DNA of 64,000 bases from Coriolopsis trogii (lineage: Eukaryota; Basidiomycota; Agaricomycetes; Polyporales; Polyporaceae): positions 1,054,001 through 1,118,000 of the forward strand of contig JAHYIO010000008.1 of NCBI GenBank assembly GCA_020543525.1, given 5' to 3'. Made by a program: the position numbers and the translations under genes. This document shows, in pieces, positions 1-9,739 of this stretch. The notes below the pieces were generated by a model. The model did no database searches. It was given only the letters and a program-made list of their open reading frames with translations, and was not told the origin of the DNA. The first letter of the stretch is position 1; every line of letters starts with the position of its first letter.

Positions 1-878
1 TTGACATCCGATCCAGTGGAGTTGTGAGGAAATAGGGGGACGCAGAAGTGCTGCAGAATCAGGGGCAGACTGGTGTACGAAGTAGTACCACCGAACGTAG
101 CCAAAACGTATGCTTCCACGATATTGGAATCCGTTATCATCTTGCTTTGCCCCATGATTGCTGGACGACCTCCTCCGGCAGGATGAAGTCGGTATCCTCT
201 TGTGACATTGGTGGACTTGTGCTTCGACCGGAATATGTCAAACATCATGATTCTATGGATTGACTCCAGCATCTCGACGATGTCTCCTGTGAGGTAGTGT
301 GTGTTGCTCAGCGGGAGATGCTCGGTTTCGGAGAGGCAGGCGCATCTGCTGCAAGTATGTGACATATCTGACTCAGATGGAGTTCGAGATGTCAAGAGTT
401 GGGGGTTGGGGGCGGGGAGGCGGGGAGCCACTCGAAGGTCAGATTGCAATGCGCATTCACCCCACGTCGTCGTCAGTACCTATAGCATCTCCCGAGGCGC
501 CTCCGGAGGCGTCCACTTCCCGACAAAGACCATATGTTAGACCCCAATATTTCCACGAACATGAGAAGTATCAGACCAGAAGCGGAGAGATGTGATGAAC
601 CGATCACAGCAGAATTGAACATTGAGGACGAAGGAGTTCGTCGGCACCCACGCCTTATCGGGGCACCCACTCTGACAAATAGGCGACAACAAGTTGTTCG
701 CAGGCCTCAGCACAGCCCGTCTTCCTCGTCCCTCCCTCACACTAGTCGATACACATCGCCACTGTCAAATTTCCGAGTCCATCCAGCACAACCATTCTAC
801 TTCGAATCTCGCTGACTGTGTCTCTGTCTGGGGCTTGCTGCGACACTCATCAAGACTCCATTGCGCATTATTGGGGCG
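1..878. other. Gene-less left edge
   Basis: No open frame here looks like a real protein. Positions 632-713 match a segment at 3977-4057 (separate entry). The part after about 740 is similar to the sequence before the second gene copy (about 4400-4551), so it belongs to the duplicated unit and probably holds the promoter and 5' leader of the gene starting at 879. Confidence 0.5.
632..713 (+). repeat. Direct repeat, copy 1 of 2 (partner 3977-4057)
   Basis: About 80 bp around the shared string CTCTGACAAATAGGCGACAA recurs at 3977-4057 in the same orientation with a few substitutions. In the right copy it follows a relic first exon (3808-3960). In the left copy it lies upstream of an intact gene. 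It marks one edge of the tandem duplication that made the gene family at 0.9-6 kb. Confidence 0.75.
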
Positions 879-2568
879 ATGGCACATCCGGATCCCGAGG
901 CATCACACTGCCAGTGGGACCCATCTGCACTAGAGGCTATGAGTCCCATCCCAGCCTCTCCCGTGCTCCCTATGTATCACTCCAGATTCCCCAAGCCATG
1001 GACTTTCGGTGTCATACGCATGAATCCCGTCGCCATGGTTGAAGGTTTGAACGACCCCGTAGCTCTCGCCGCAGCACGCGAGATGGTGACGCAGAAGTAT
1101 CTTGTTTACTTTCATATGGTTCGTCACTTTCAAACAGTGTTCGTAGACTGTATACTCACTCTCCTATAGCACCTAGATCTCCCTACTCCTGAGAGTCGCT
1201 GGTGCCGGTACTTGATCTACCCTGTGGCGGCAACTCTGCGCCCCGAGTTTCCGCCATTGGGTATCGCCAGCGACATGGTCATGCCGATTGCACCCAACGA
1301 GGAGAACCGCAAAAACCGCCATCCCATCACACCCATCCCCACATTACCCTTCAAGAATTGCTACTTCTGGTACGAAAGCGAGTTACCCGTTCGAGTTCGA
1401 CGGAGTCCCGACTCGTATTGCCCAAAATGGGCGGCGGAGCTGAGCCCGAAAGATTGCTCCGAGTTGGGAAGGATGTGGGAAACGGAATTTCCGCGCCTCG
1501 AGGAGGCATTCGAGGGCCTCTCACAAGAAGAGATCAAGGCACTAAAGGAAAAGGGGTCGCACACGGTCCTTCCACCTCTTCCCTATCCACCAACCGAGAT
1601 GTCTCTGGAGGTCATCCCCGCATGTGATTCGCCAGGCGTGCTTGACACAGACTGTGAACTTCCGGTCCCCTATCCCGACTCTGACTCAGAGGAAGCCTGT
1701 GGGGAGACAAGCTCCTTCGTCGGATCTCTCGCGTCATTCGTAGGAGACGTGTTCGAAATGAACATATTAGGCTGGGAAGCCGATCCCGCCTCGAAGTTTC
1801 TTCCGCTCGTGGACATGTGGCTGGAGGTCGATGAGCATCTCAGCGAGGACACCATACCAAGTCCCATCGATTTGTACGACGAGCAACGAGCAATTCAGAG
1901 GTGAGTCCTTCTTGCTACCCCTACTATGAAAAGGATTCTGACGTTGAATTGATAGGATAATCATTGACGCTCTCGATAGGCGTCGTGCGGTTGCTGATCC
2001 AGGGACCATTCCGAGTCTCCCAGACCCCATGGGTCATGACACTACTGACCGAATGCTCGCTCAGGAGTCTGATATCGCGGACGATGTTAGTCTGACGAGC
2101 GCACAGCCGATGGCGGTGGATGATCTGCCGCCCATGGATCCTTACATGCACTCTGACATCCAGGTCAATGACCCGGTGGACGAGAACATGAGTCAGGTAC
2201 CTCGAGAAGAGCCCGTCTTGCGGCCATTATCACGGCTTTCCGATAACGCCCAAGACAAGTTCGGTTCGCGACGTTCACTCAGTTTACGAAAGCGCAGTAC
2301 GTGATGCACCATCGCTCGACTCATCGTCAATGAACTGACATGTCTACGTCTTTGAGGAGAATCCCAGTTGAGTGACACTCGTGAAGCCGGCCGGCCGGCG
2401 AAGAAACCTAGGCTCTCCGAAGGAATACGCCGGAGGGTGAGAGAGATTCTGACGACATCTGCCAACGCCGTTCGGACGCCTATGGCAAGAGCTTCCAAGG
2501 CATTGACGTATATAAGTGCCTCCCGTCGTCGCAGACAAGACAATACAGGGGGAGGCGCAAGGCCATGA
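879..2568 (+). CDS. Unrecognised protein, tandem family copy 1 (507 aa, 4 exons)
   Basis: Exons 879-1118, 1170-1900, 1956-2296 and 2357-2568 join in frame to 507 residues. The acceptor of exon 4 could also lie 3 nt further on. Start is the first ATG in the frame. I do not recognise the family. Visible features: an N-terminal block ending KYLVYFHM just before intron 1, a strongly shared block in exon 2 (SRWCRYLIYP, then DMVMPIAPN), a middle rich in Asp, Glu, Ser and Pro, and a conserved block around GWEADPASKFLPLVDMWLEV ahead of intron 2. The C-terminus is basic and Arg/Ser rich. No signal peptide or membrane segment is visible. Two relatives lie at 4552-5831 and 6537-7962, with intron positions kept in all three. 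The conserved splice phases argue that this is a real gene. Confidence 0.6.
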
Positions 2569-3087
2569 CATATGTCAGAGCGTCCATCCCAATGCTGTCT
2601 TTCGCGGCCCGTTGCGTTATCTTTATATGACTGATCACTTCGATGTGATCGCCTGCTCTTCTTGCATGTTCTTTCCTCACTCTATTAGACGAGCACAATG
2701 TCCAGACTGAAACCGGAGAGTAATGCAATCGACGTTGGTCTTACTACCTCATCCAGAGCGATCTAGAACTTGAAGCACCGACGGGATTATCATGGCTGTC
2801 TGAGACTATGTAGGCCACTCACTGCTACGATCCTGGATGTATGTGTGGTCACCGCCTGGCAAGGGTATTATACTTGGTCTGTATTCCGTCGCGCCCGGGT
2901 AATCACATTGTTGTTGATACAGAGCGCCTATGTACCCCATGTTCATGGGGAGTTGTGAGATGAGCGCCACCGGTTCGCTTGTTACGAGTGCTTCTAAGGC
3001 GCGATTCATAGACAATGGACATACTTACTACGGCGATTATGGGCTCTCGACTGGACTCCATCATCTGGCATCAGCCGTGGGAGGCTC
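2569..3087. other. Spacer downstream of copy 1
   Basis: No gene seen. The first about 130 bases resemble the sequence after copy 2 (about 5990-6080), including a shared ATGTCAGAGCGTCC / ATATCAGAGCGTCC string, so the duplicated unit extends past the stop codon. The rest, up to the inserted element at 3090, shows nothing recognisable. Confidence 0.45.
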
Positions 3088-3089
3088 TA

Positions 3090-3587
3090 CAATTGGACAA
3101 AAAAGTCCCAGGTTTAATAAACCTTGGGACTTTTTTGTCTGCCTCCCCCATCTGTTGTAGCACGTTGCTGCCCCCCCGCCCATTTTCCTACCATTGCATT
3201 GTGCTGATTGGCTCAAATAGGGACTGTCTTGGGGGCCCTGAAGACTGCTGGGATGGCATATGCAACGGACAACGACGAGGCGGGATGATTCCTGATTTGG
3301 AAGCTTGCGATGATAGAGGCGCTCATGACTTCCCGCCCGTCGCGATTGCCTTTTAGAGCTCCGCGCCGCCTGGCGTCTCTCCATCTCCCGTCATCATTCC
3401 CTCTCTCGTAGTCGTCCCTCACGCCTTCGGACGCGCGCGCGCATGTGTCCGAACCTATTATACACTGCGCCTAGCGATTTCTGAGCCTCCAAAATGAGGT
3501 GAATGCTGCGAGTGCACTTGGGGGTGGGCGGTAGGTAGACAAAAACGTCCCGAGGTTTAATCAACCTGGGACTTTTTTGTCCGATTG
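3090..3587. mobile_element. MITE with long terminal inverted repeats and TA target duplication
   Basis: The two ends are imperfect inverted repeats of about 55 bp: the left end begins CAATTGGACAAAAAAGTCCC and the reverse complement of the right end begins CAATCGGACAAAAAAGTCCC. TA occurs directly outside both ends (3088-3089 and 3588-3589). A TA duplication with long TIRs and no coding capacity in 498 bp fits a Tc1/mariner-type miniature element. Each terminal repeat is itself a near-perfect hairpin (3097-3138 and 3539-3581), so the element carries four related half-sites. The 10-mer TCAGCCGTGG also lies just outside both ends (3071-3080 and 3596-3605), possibly by chance. Confidence 0.82.
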
Positions 3588-3807
3588 TATATGGCTCAGC
3601 CGTGGCCTGCTCCGACCTGCACTCATCGTGACCGAATACTCTAGCCAATCCAGTGTTGTATGTTGCACGCTCAAGATGCGACACTACCTGCGGATGTTTG
3701 CACCGTCTACTACCAATATAGTACCCGCCCATTTCCGTCGCCACACTTGGAGGCAACTACAATCATCAGAGAGCCATCATCCGAATCACAAACCGCACCC
3801 TCTTCTT

Positions 3808-3960
3808 ATGTATCACTCCAAGTTTCCCAAGCCTTGGTTTTTTGCTGTCATACGTATGGATCCTGTCGGCATGGTCAAAGATCTGGATGATCCCATCGCC
3901 CCCAGGCTCGCCGCAGCCCATGCGATGGTGCGGAAGAAGTATTTGGTGTACTTGCATATG
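3808..3960 (+). pseudogene. First-exon relic of the 0.9-8 kb gene family
   Basis: The frame from the ATG at 3808 reads MYHSKFPKPWFFAVIRMD and ends KYLVYLHM, followed directly by a donor-like GTCAGT at 3961. This matches exon 1 of the neighbouring copies up to their intron 1 donor. No exon 2 follows; 3977 onward is instead the ~80-bp repeat found upstream of copy 1. It is therefore a 5' fragment left by unequal duplication. Its residues differ from both intact copies, so it is not a fresh partial copy of either. Confidence 0.7.
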
Positions 3961-3976
3961 GTCAGTCTTTTCCGAC

Positions 3977-4057
3977 GGGAATTGTCGGTACCCATGCCTT
4001 ATCGGGACACCCACTCTGACAAATAGGCGACAACAACTTGTTTACAGGCCTCAGCAT
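3977..4057 (+). repeat. Direct repeat, copy 2 of 2 (partner 632-713)
   Basis: Same segment as 632-713, with the shared string CTCTGACAAATAGGCGACAA. Here it follows a truncated first exon, so the duplication breakpoint lies close to 3960-3977. Confidence 0.75.
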
Positions 4058-4102
4058 ACGGGCCGCCCGATCAGTAGTTCCGGAAATTTGTTATTTGCTT
4101 AT

Positions 4103-4361
4103 TTGTCTTATTTCACTCCCCTGCCATAATGTGACGCCCGCCACCAAAGCGTCTGTCGGCGAAATGCCACCAAAATTTGTGGAGAGTCTTGCAGTATATG
4201 GCCGCATCGACGTACCAAGTCTCGTGAGATTTCATCATGAATCCATGCTGCTATGAATGGGACAAGTCGGGCGCTGGTGTGTGTCTTATTTGCCACCGGT
4301 GGCTGTGCTGGAGCTTACGGCTTATAGCGTCTTACTTGTCTTATTTGGGCAAATAAGACAA
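4103..4361. repeat. Palindrome and possible second small inverted-repeat insertion
   Basis: Positions 4336-4361 form a perfect hairpin, TTGTCTTATTTG, GG, CAAATAAGACAA. The same 11-mer TTGTCTTATTT occurs at 4103-4113, so its inverse at 4351-4361 could be the other end of a ~260-bp insertion. This segment has no counterpart between the direct repeat and the gene in copy 1. The inverted ends are short and I see no clear target duplication, so the mobile-element reading is only an inference. Confidence 0.4.
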
Positions 4362-4551
4362 CATAATAGATTTCCCAAACTACTGATGCGGCCGGCGTTG
4401 AGGTGTCTTCCTCTCTTTCCATCTTCCCTCGTACTAATCGACGCTCATCTTCAGGCTTTTCTCTCACTACGATTCTTCACAGTGGATCTCGCTAACTCTG
4501 TCTCAAGCTAGTTGCTACACCATCGGGACTCCATTGCGCATCATCGGGGTC

Positions 4552-5831
4552 ATGGCGGATTCCGATGCCTCACAGGACCTACTGACAATGTCAGCTACGA
4601 GTTCTACCCTAGCTCCTTCAGTGCCTTCAGTGCTCCCTATGTACCGCTCCAGATTCCCCAAGCCATGGTCGTTCGGTGTCATACGCATGAATCCTGTCGC
4701 CATGGTCGAGGGTTTGAACGACCCCATAGCTCTCGCCGCAGCACGCGAGATGGTGACGCAGAAGTATCTTGTTTACTTTCATATGGTTCGTCACTTTCAA
4801 ACAGTGTTCGTAGACTGTATACTCACTCTCCTATAGCACCTAGATCTCCCTACTCCTGAGAGTCGCTGGTGCCGGTACTTGATCTACCCTGTGGCGGCAA
4901 CTCTGCGCCCCGAGTTTCCTCCATTGGGTATCGCAAGTGACATGGTCATGCCGATTGCACCCAACGAGGAGCACCGCAAAAACCGCCACCCCATGACTCC
5001 CATCCCTAGCTTGCCCTTCAAGAATTGCTACTTCTGGTACGAAAGCGAGTTACCCATTCGGGTTCGACGGAGCCCTGACTCGTATAGCCCAAAATGGGCG
5101 GCGGAGCTGAGCCCGAAAGATTGCTCCGAGCTGGGAAGGATGTGGGAAACGGAATTTCCGCGCCTCGAGGAGGCGGTTGAGGGGCTCTCCCAGGAAGAGA
5201 TCGAAGCATTAGAGAAGCAGGGGTCGCACACGGTCCTTCCACCTCTGCCCTATCCACCATCCGAAATGTCTCTGGAGGTCATCCCCGCATGCGATTCGCC
5301 AGGCGTGCTTGACACAGACTGTGAACTCCCCGTCCCCCACCCCGACTCTGACTCGGAGGACACCTGTGGGGAGACAAGCTCCTTCGTCGGATCTCTCGCG
5401 TCATTCGTAGGAGACGTGTTCGGAATGAACATATTCGGCTGGGAAGCCGATCCCGCCTCGAAGTTTCTTCCGCTCGTGGACATGTGGCTGGAGGTCGATG
5501 AGCATCTCAGTGAGGACACGATACCAAGTCCCATTGATTTGTACGACGAGCAACGAGCCATCCAGAGGTGAGACATCCGTATCATCCCTACTGTAGGAGA
5601 GACAAACACTCACGTTGGAATTGGAATTGTAGGATCATGATCGATGCTCTCGACAGGCGGTGTGTCGCTGTTGATCCCGAACCCTTTCTGAGCCTTCCAG
5701 GTGCTATCATGTCTGACGCTACTGAAGCAGCTCTGACAGAGGCCGACGTCCCTGATGATGCGCGTGTCGTTGAGCACATATTCCCCAGCAATGAACGACC
5801 TGCCTCAGGAGCAGTTTCACATGCCGCCTGA
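4552..5831 (+). CDS. Unrecognised protein, tandem family copy 2, shortened C-terminus (387 aa)
   Basis: Exons 4552-4785, 4837-5567 and 5633-5831 give 387 residues. From about 4640 to 5567 it is nearly identical to copy 1, and intron 1 (4786-4836) reads the same base for base as copy 1 intron 1. Exon 1 before 4640, intron 2 and exon 3 are clearly more diverged. In exon 3 one extra base relative to copy 1, about 40 bases before the stop, shifts the frame and ends the protein at 5831. The other frame still encodes a recognisable homologue of the copy 1 tail (HMPPDIQ against YMHSDIQ) for about 100 bases more. So copy 2 is either a recently truncated allele or still functional without its tail. 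Confidence 0.55.
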
Positions 5832-6536
5832 CATCCAGGACACACTTGAGCCGTCCGGCGAAGAGCACGTCTCAAGACCGCTGCGAGGAGGTCAAGGAGG
5901 TCCTGTCTGCCGGCGCCGTTCATAGGCCTGTAGCTCAGGGTTCCCGGGCTCTGACTCGCAGTACTTAAATGCCTCTCACCGTCGAAGACTAGGCAATATG
6001 CAATACTAGGGGAGGCACCAAACCATGCGATATCAGAGCGTCCTATCCAATGTTGTTTACAGTATATCTGTTGCGTAGTTATACACGAATAAAATGTGGT
6101 GCTTGTTGCCCCCATCCTACATTTGATGATACGTTGTCCGTTCATAGCAATCGAGCAAAGTCGGAGTGTGCGCAATGAACGAAGACATACATGGGGATAC
6201 TCAGCATGCAGGTGGAGACGCACCACGAGCGCGTCTCGCGCAACGTCATAAGGTCAGGAACGTCAGTGACGCCTATCCTTCTAGGCATCACCTGTGATGA
6301 TTGAGCATATCATCAGGACGAGACGATAAACTCGAATAAATCATATGACATGTGAAATATAGTACAATGCTGAATCACGACATGACAGGATGATCAACCT
6401 ACAACACGAACGACAAGACATCAAACGCATCAAACAGTACGATAGCATGACCCAGCGGACCCAACATTGATACCTACCAACAATCATCACAGCGAACGTA
6501 GTGCGCATCGCCAGTAAAGCAACTCGCAACGCTCTG
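5832..6536. other. Spacer with decayed copy 2 tail
   Basis: Bases 5832-5925 are the out-of-frame remnant of the family's C-terminal exon. The next about 150 bases match the 3' flank of copy 1. From 6100 to 6536, which lies beyond the end of the minus-strand copy 3, I see nothing recognisable. Confidence 0.45.
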
Positions 6537-7962
6537 TCATCGACATAGCTCAAGTGATCGCGACGGCCTGTCTAAGAGACCAGCCGCCTTCGCACATCGC
6601 CTGCGCCTGGAGACGACTTCGTGGATGTCTGCGTGATCCGTATCAGCATCAACCCAAGCGTGCAGCCAGTCATACAGATACGACTTACCGCTCCTAGATC
6701 GACGCGAGAGAGGAGCGTCCCATGCAAACCCACAGGCCGGATCCATGGCACTCGCTCCGCTAGGTCCTCTTACCGGTCGAATCATGGCGTTCACATCCTC
6801 GACTTCGCTACTGAACACAGGGTGCTCATGGATGATCTGCTGTGCAGACTTTTCGGACAGCACACGCCTCGTGAGCCCTCGCTTGATGATCCTGCAGGTT
6901 GTGTCAGAGGGCGCCACAGCGGAAAAGGACTCTTGACTCACGACCTGATGGTACGTTCCTCCTCTTGAAGGCCAACTGGACTGGGTATGTCGTCGGCCGT
7001 GAGATGCTGATCTATGTCGAGCCACGCGTCGACGAGAGGGTAGAGGCCTGTGTTCGGGTCTGGGTCCCACCCGAAGATGTCCGCAGACGCAAACGCTTCT
7101 TCAGATGGGGGCGAGGACGGCGGTGATGACCGGTCAGAAGGTATACTCGAGAAGAAAGGGTCGGTCGACAGCGTGCTCGAACGCGTGGAGTCACCTTCCA
7201 CGCTAGAGCCTGCAAGGCTGTAGCGGGGAGACGATGTGGTAAGGTCCCTTTCAGTCGCAAGCCGGAGATACATGTTCGAGACATGTTCCGGGCGCACCGC
7301 CCCAGTCTCCAACAGCTCAGGATCCGAAGGCGTGGGATACTGGTCCTCCGAAGGTTTCGGAGAGCACACGGAGTGATGACTCCTGGACCCGTCAGGCGAC
7401 GAGTGTGCTTGACTCGCGTAGAAGGCACCGATGCGATTGTAATCGTCCGTGAAGCAGTCGTCCAAGGCGAGGTGCTCTCGGGATGAGAGCTTGATAGCGT
7501 CTGTATGCTCGAAGCCACCTTTCCGCATTCGTATGCGCACGGTTGTGTCATTGTTTATCCAGTGGTAACAATTGGGGAACGGAAAGGAAGGAGTAGGTTG
7601 CACAGGTTCACGTCCCCTGGCATGTTGAGTATTGGGAGCTATCGGGACGACCATGTCCGCGGTGATTCCATGTGCCTCGTCCTCTGGTCGCAGCGTAGTC
7701 CCGATCGGTTTGACTTGGTAACGACACCAACGGCTCGAAGGGAGCGGTAGCTCTTCTGGCTGTGGATAATATGAGGTACATGGAGAGAGCGGCGGCCAAA
7801 AGGACGTACCCAGACGAGATAAACCAGGTACTTGTTCGGCTTCATCTCATGCGCCTCCGCCAGCGTAACAGGGTCATCGATTCCGAGGCTAGTGATCATC
7901 GCTTCGGGGTCCATTCGAATGACTGCATAGTGGTGAGGCGAAGGAGCCTTTCGCCGAACCAT
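6537..7962 (-). CDS. Unrecognised protein, diverged family copy 3 (440 aa)
   Basis: Exons on the minus strand are 7962-7810, 7759-6945 and 6891-6537, giving 440 residues. It shares with copies 1 and 2 the exon 1 pattern (FAVIRMD-like, then KYLVYL), the exon 2 opening SSRWCRY, the block DMVVPIAPN, and the pre-intron block IFGWDPDPNTGLYPLVDAWL. Both intron positions and phases match the plus-strand copies, including the split AGG codon at intron 2. The middle is Ser/Pro/Asp rich and poorly conserved, and the C-terminus differs. It is an older inverted paralogue. No known domain recognised. Confidence 0.6.
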
Positions 7963-8197
7963 GGCGGAGGAGGCGCGACTGCAGCAGGCGGACGAAGATG
8001 GTGGTAGAGAGGCAAGTGCTGCTGTTGGCTGCTGTTTGGCTTGCCGGATATGGATGGCTACGGTCGTGGCGTGGGAACACAGCCTCAAGGATAAGTAGGA
8101 CGCGGACTAGTATCCCACGCTCATTACGAACGTCTCTGGTTCTCGAAGATGGATTGCAGTTCGACTCACTTTCTCGCCCAACCACCACCATCTGCGC

Positions 8198-9739
8198 ATG
8201 TCCGCATCTCGGAACTACACAGCCCAATCTCACCGTTCTCGCCCCAACAACCCTCGCGATCCCTATCACTGGCAGACCGTCCCAGTCCCCGACGCGCAGC
8301 GCGACCCGGGGTGTCCTACCTGCACGACGCCCAATGTAAACCATGATCAGTTCGACGCCAATGCGCCATCCTATCCCGTTGGTGATATTGTGGCTCTCGA
8401 GGAATCGGTTCATGCCCCTTGTGATATTCTCTTTGGGGGACTATCCGTGACCAGTAACAGAGCAGGGCCCTCGCGTGGCAAGCATCGTCCCGCGGTCATA
8501 CTCCCGGGATACTCCAGACTGATTGCTCACGATCCAACTGTGATCCCAAAGGTCAACGTTTGCGTGCTAGCCTCGTATGAGGGCATGCATAGCCCCGACT
8601 TCCTCCCCGAGATGGTCAAGCAGTTCACCATCCCAGTTTCCCCACACTGCGCCATAGCGGCTGGTGTACCGCACATACACACCTGCCCGGAATGGAAGAA
8701 GCCTCACGTTTGGCTCATAGCCTCGCAGTTCGTATCTACCGGCAATATCAAAGGACGCTGGCAATGGTCCGGTGCGCCCGACAATAACCGCCAGAAGCAC
8801 CTCTCCTTCAAGCTCGACAAGGGCGCCCTAGCCGATCTCATAGACGTTTGCACTCAGAGGCTAGATGAATGGACGGAGAGGTGCGAGAACGACGAGGAGT
8901 ACTTGAAGCAATGTCAGGAAGAGTATAGAGTAGGTTCGATACCCGTGCTCATGTTCTCGCATCCTGAATCGCTCTCTCTAGCTCTTCAGAGATACACCAG
9001 CTTGGAGTAAACACCTAGAGGAGAAAAAGGTCTTACTTCGACTCGCAGAACTGTTTTGCGCGCGCTCACAATCTATCGTTTCGCAGAAACAACAAACGCA
9101 GAAAGACGAGGAGCGAACTGCCGGACCTCCTCAAGTCCCCATGCCGCCAATACCTGTAGGCAGTGACACTCTTGCAGAACACAGCAACCAACTGATACGT
9201 GCTTCCATAGGAAACGGGCGCCTCGGGATCGAAGACGACCACGTCGCCCTCTGTAGGGGCCAAGACTGAGCCGGCAGACAACGGCAACAACACCTCCTCC
9301 GAACGCGATGAACGCGAGATGTTTCAAGACCTCTTCCGCAGGATGTCAGCCTTGTTGGATGACAAGATGCAGACGGACGCACCCGACGATGACGGAAAGC
9401 GAATGGTCGACTCGCCTCACGCTGAACTATCGACGCACGACCCGAGCACCGTGAGTACCCTTCTGCTACTTACTTTTACGCGCATTAACTCATCTATATA
9501 TCAGAATTCCCCTACGCCCGTCGAGGCCCCAGCATCCCAACAGCCGGACCTGGGCACGGCAGTGCACCCCGCTCCAGAAGCGCCTCCGGTAAGTGCACTC
9601 GACTGTGACTATGAGACCGGTGCTCAACCGTTTGCTGCAGACGCAGCGCGTTCCTTCTCGCCGGAAAAGGCCGCAGAGGAGCAGTAAAGTCTCGAAGGCT
9701 GCAAGTGACAGACCAGCTCGGCGGGGCCGTCCCTCATGA
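8198..9739 (+). CDS. Unrecognised 442-aa protein with AT-hook-like tail (5 exons)
   Basis: Exon 1 (8198-8929) is open to a TAA at 9008, but splicing GTAGGT at 8930 to 8982 opens a second frame that continues through 8982-9155, 9211-9450, 9505-9588 and 9641-9739. Every join is in frame, 442 residues in total. Residues about 60-110 read PVGDIVALEE and later RGKHRPAVILPGYSR. An xGDIV strand followed by GKxRPavVl resembles the opening of PemK/MazF-like SH3-type barrels, but that is only a hint. Then come a helical charged segment (LEEKKVLLRLAELF), a Gln/Glu-rich stretch and a low-complexity Pro/Ala region. The last 33 residues are very basic and end RPARRGRPS, an AT-hook-like core, which suggests a nuclear protein. 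The function is unknown. Confidence 0.55.
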
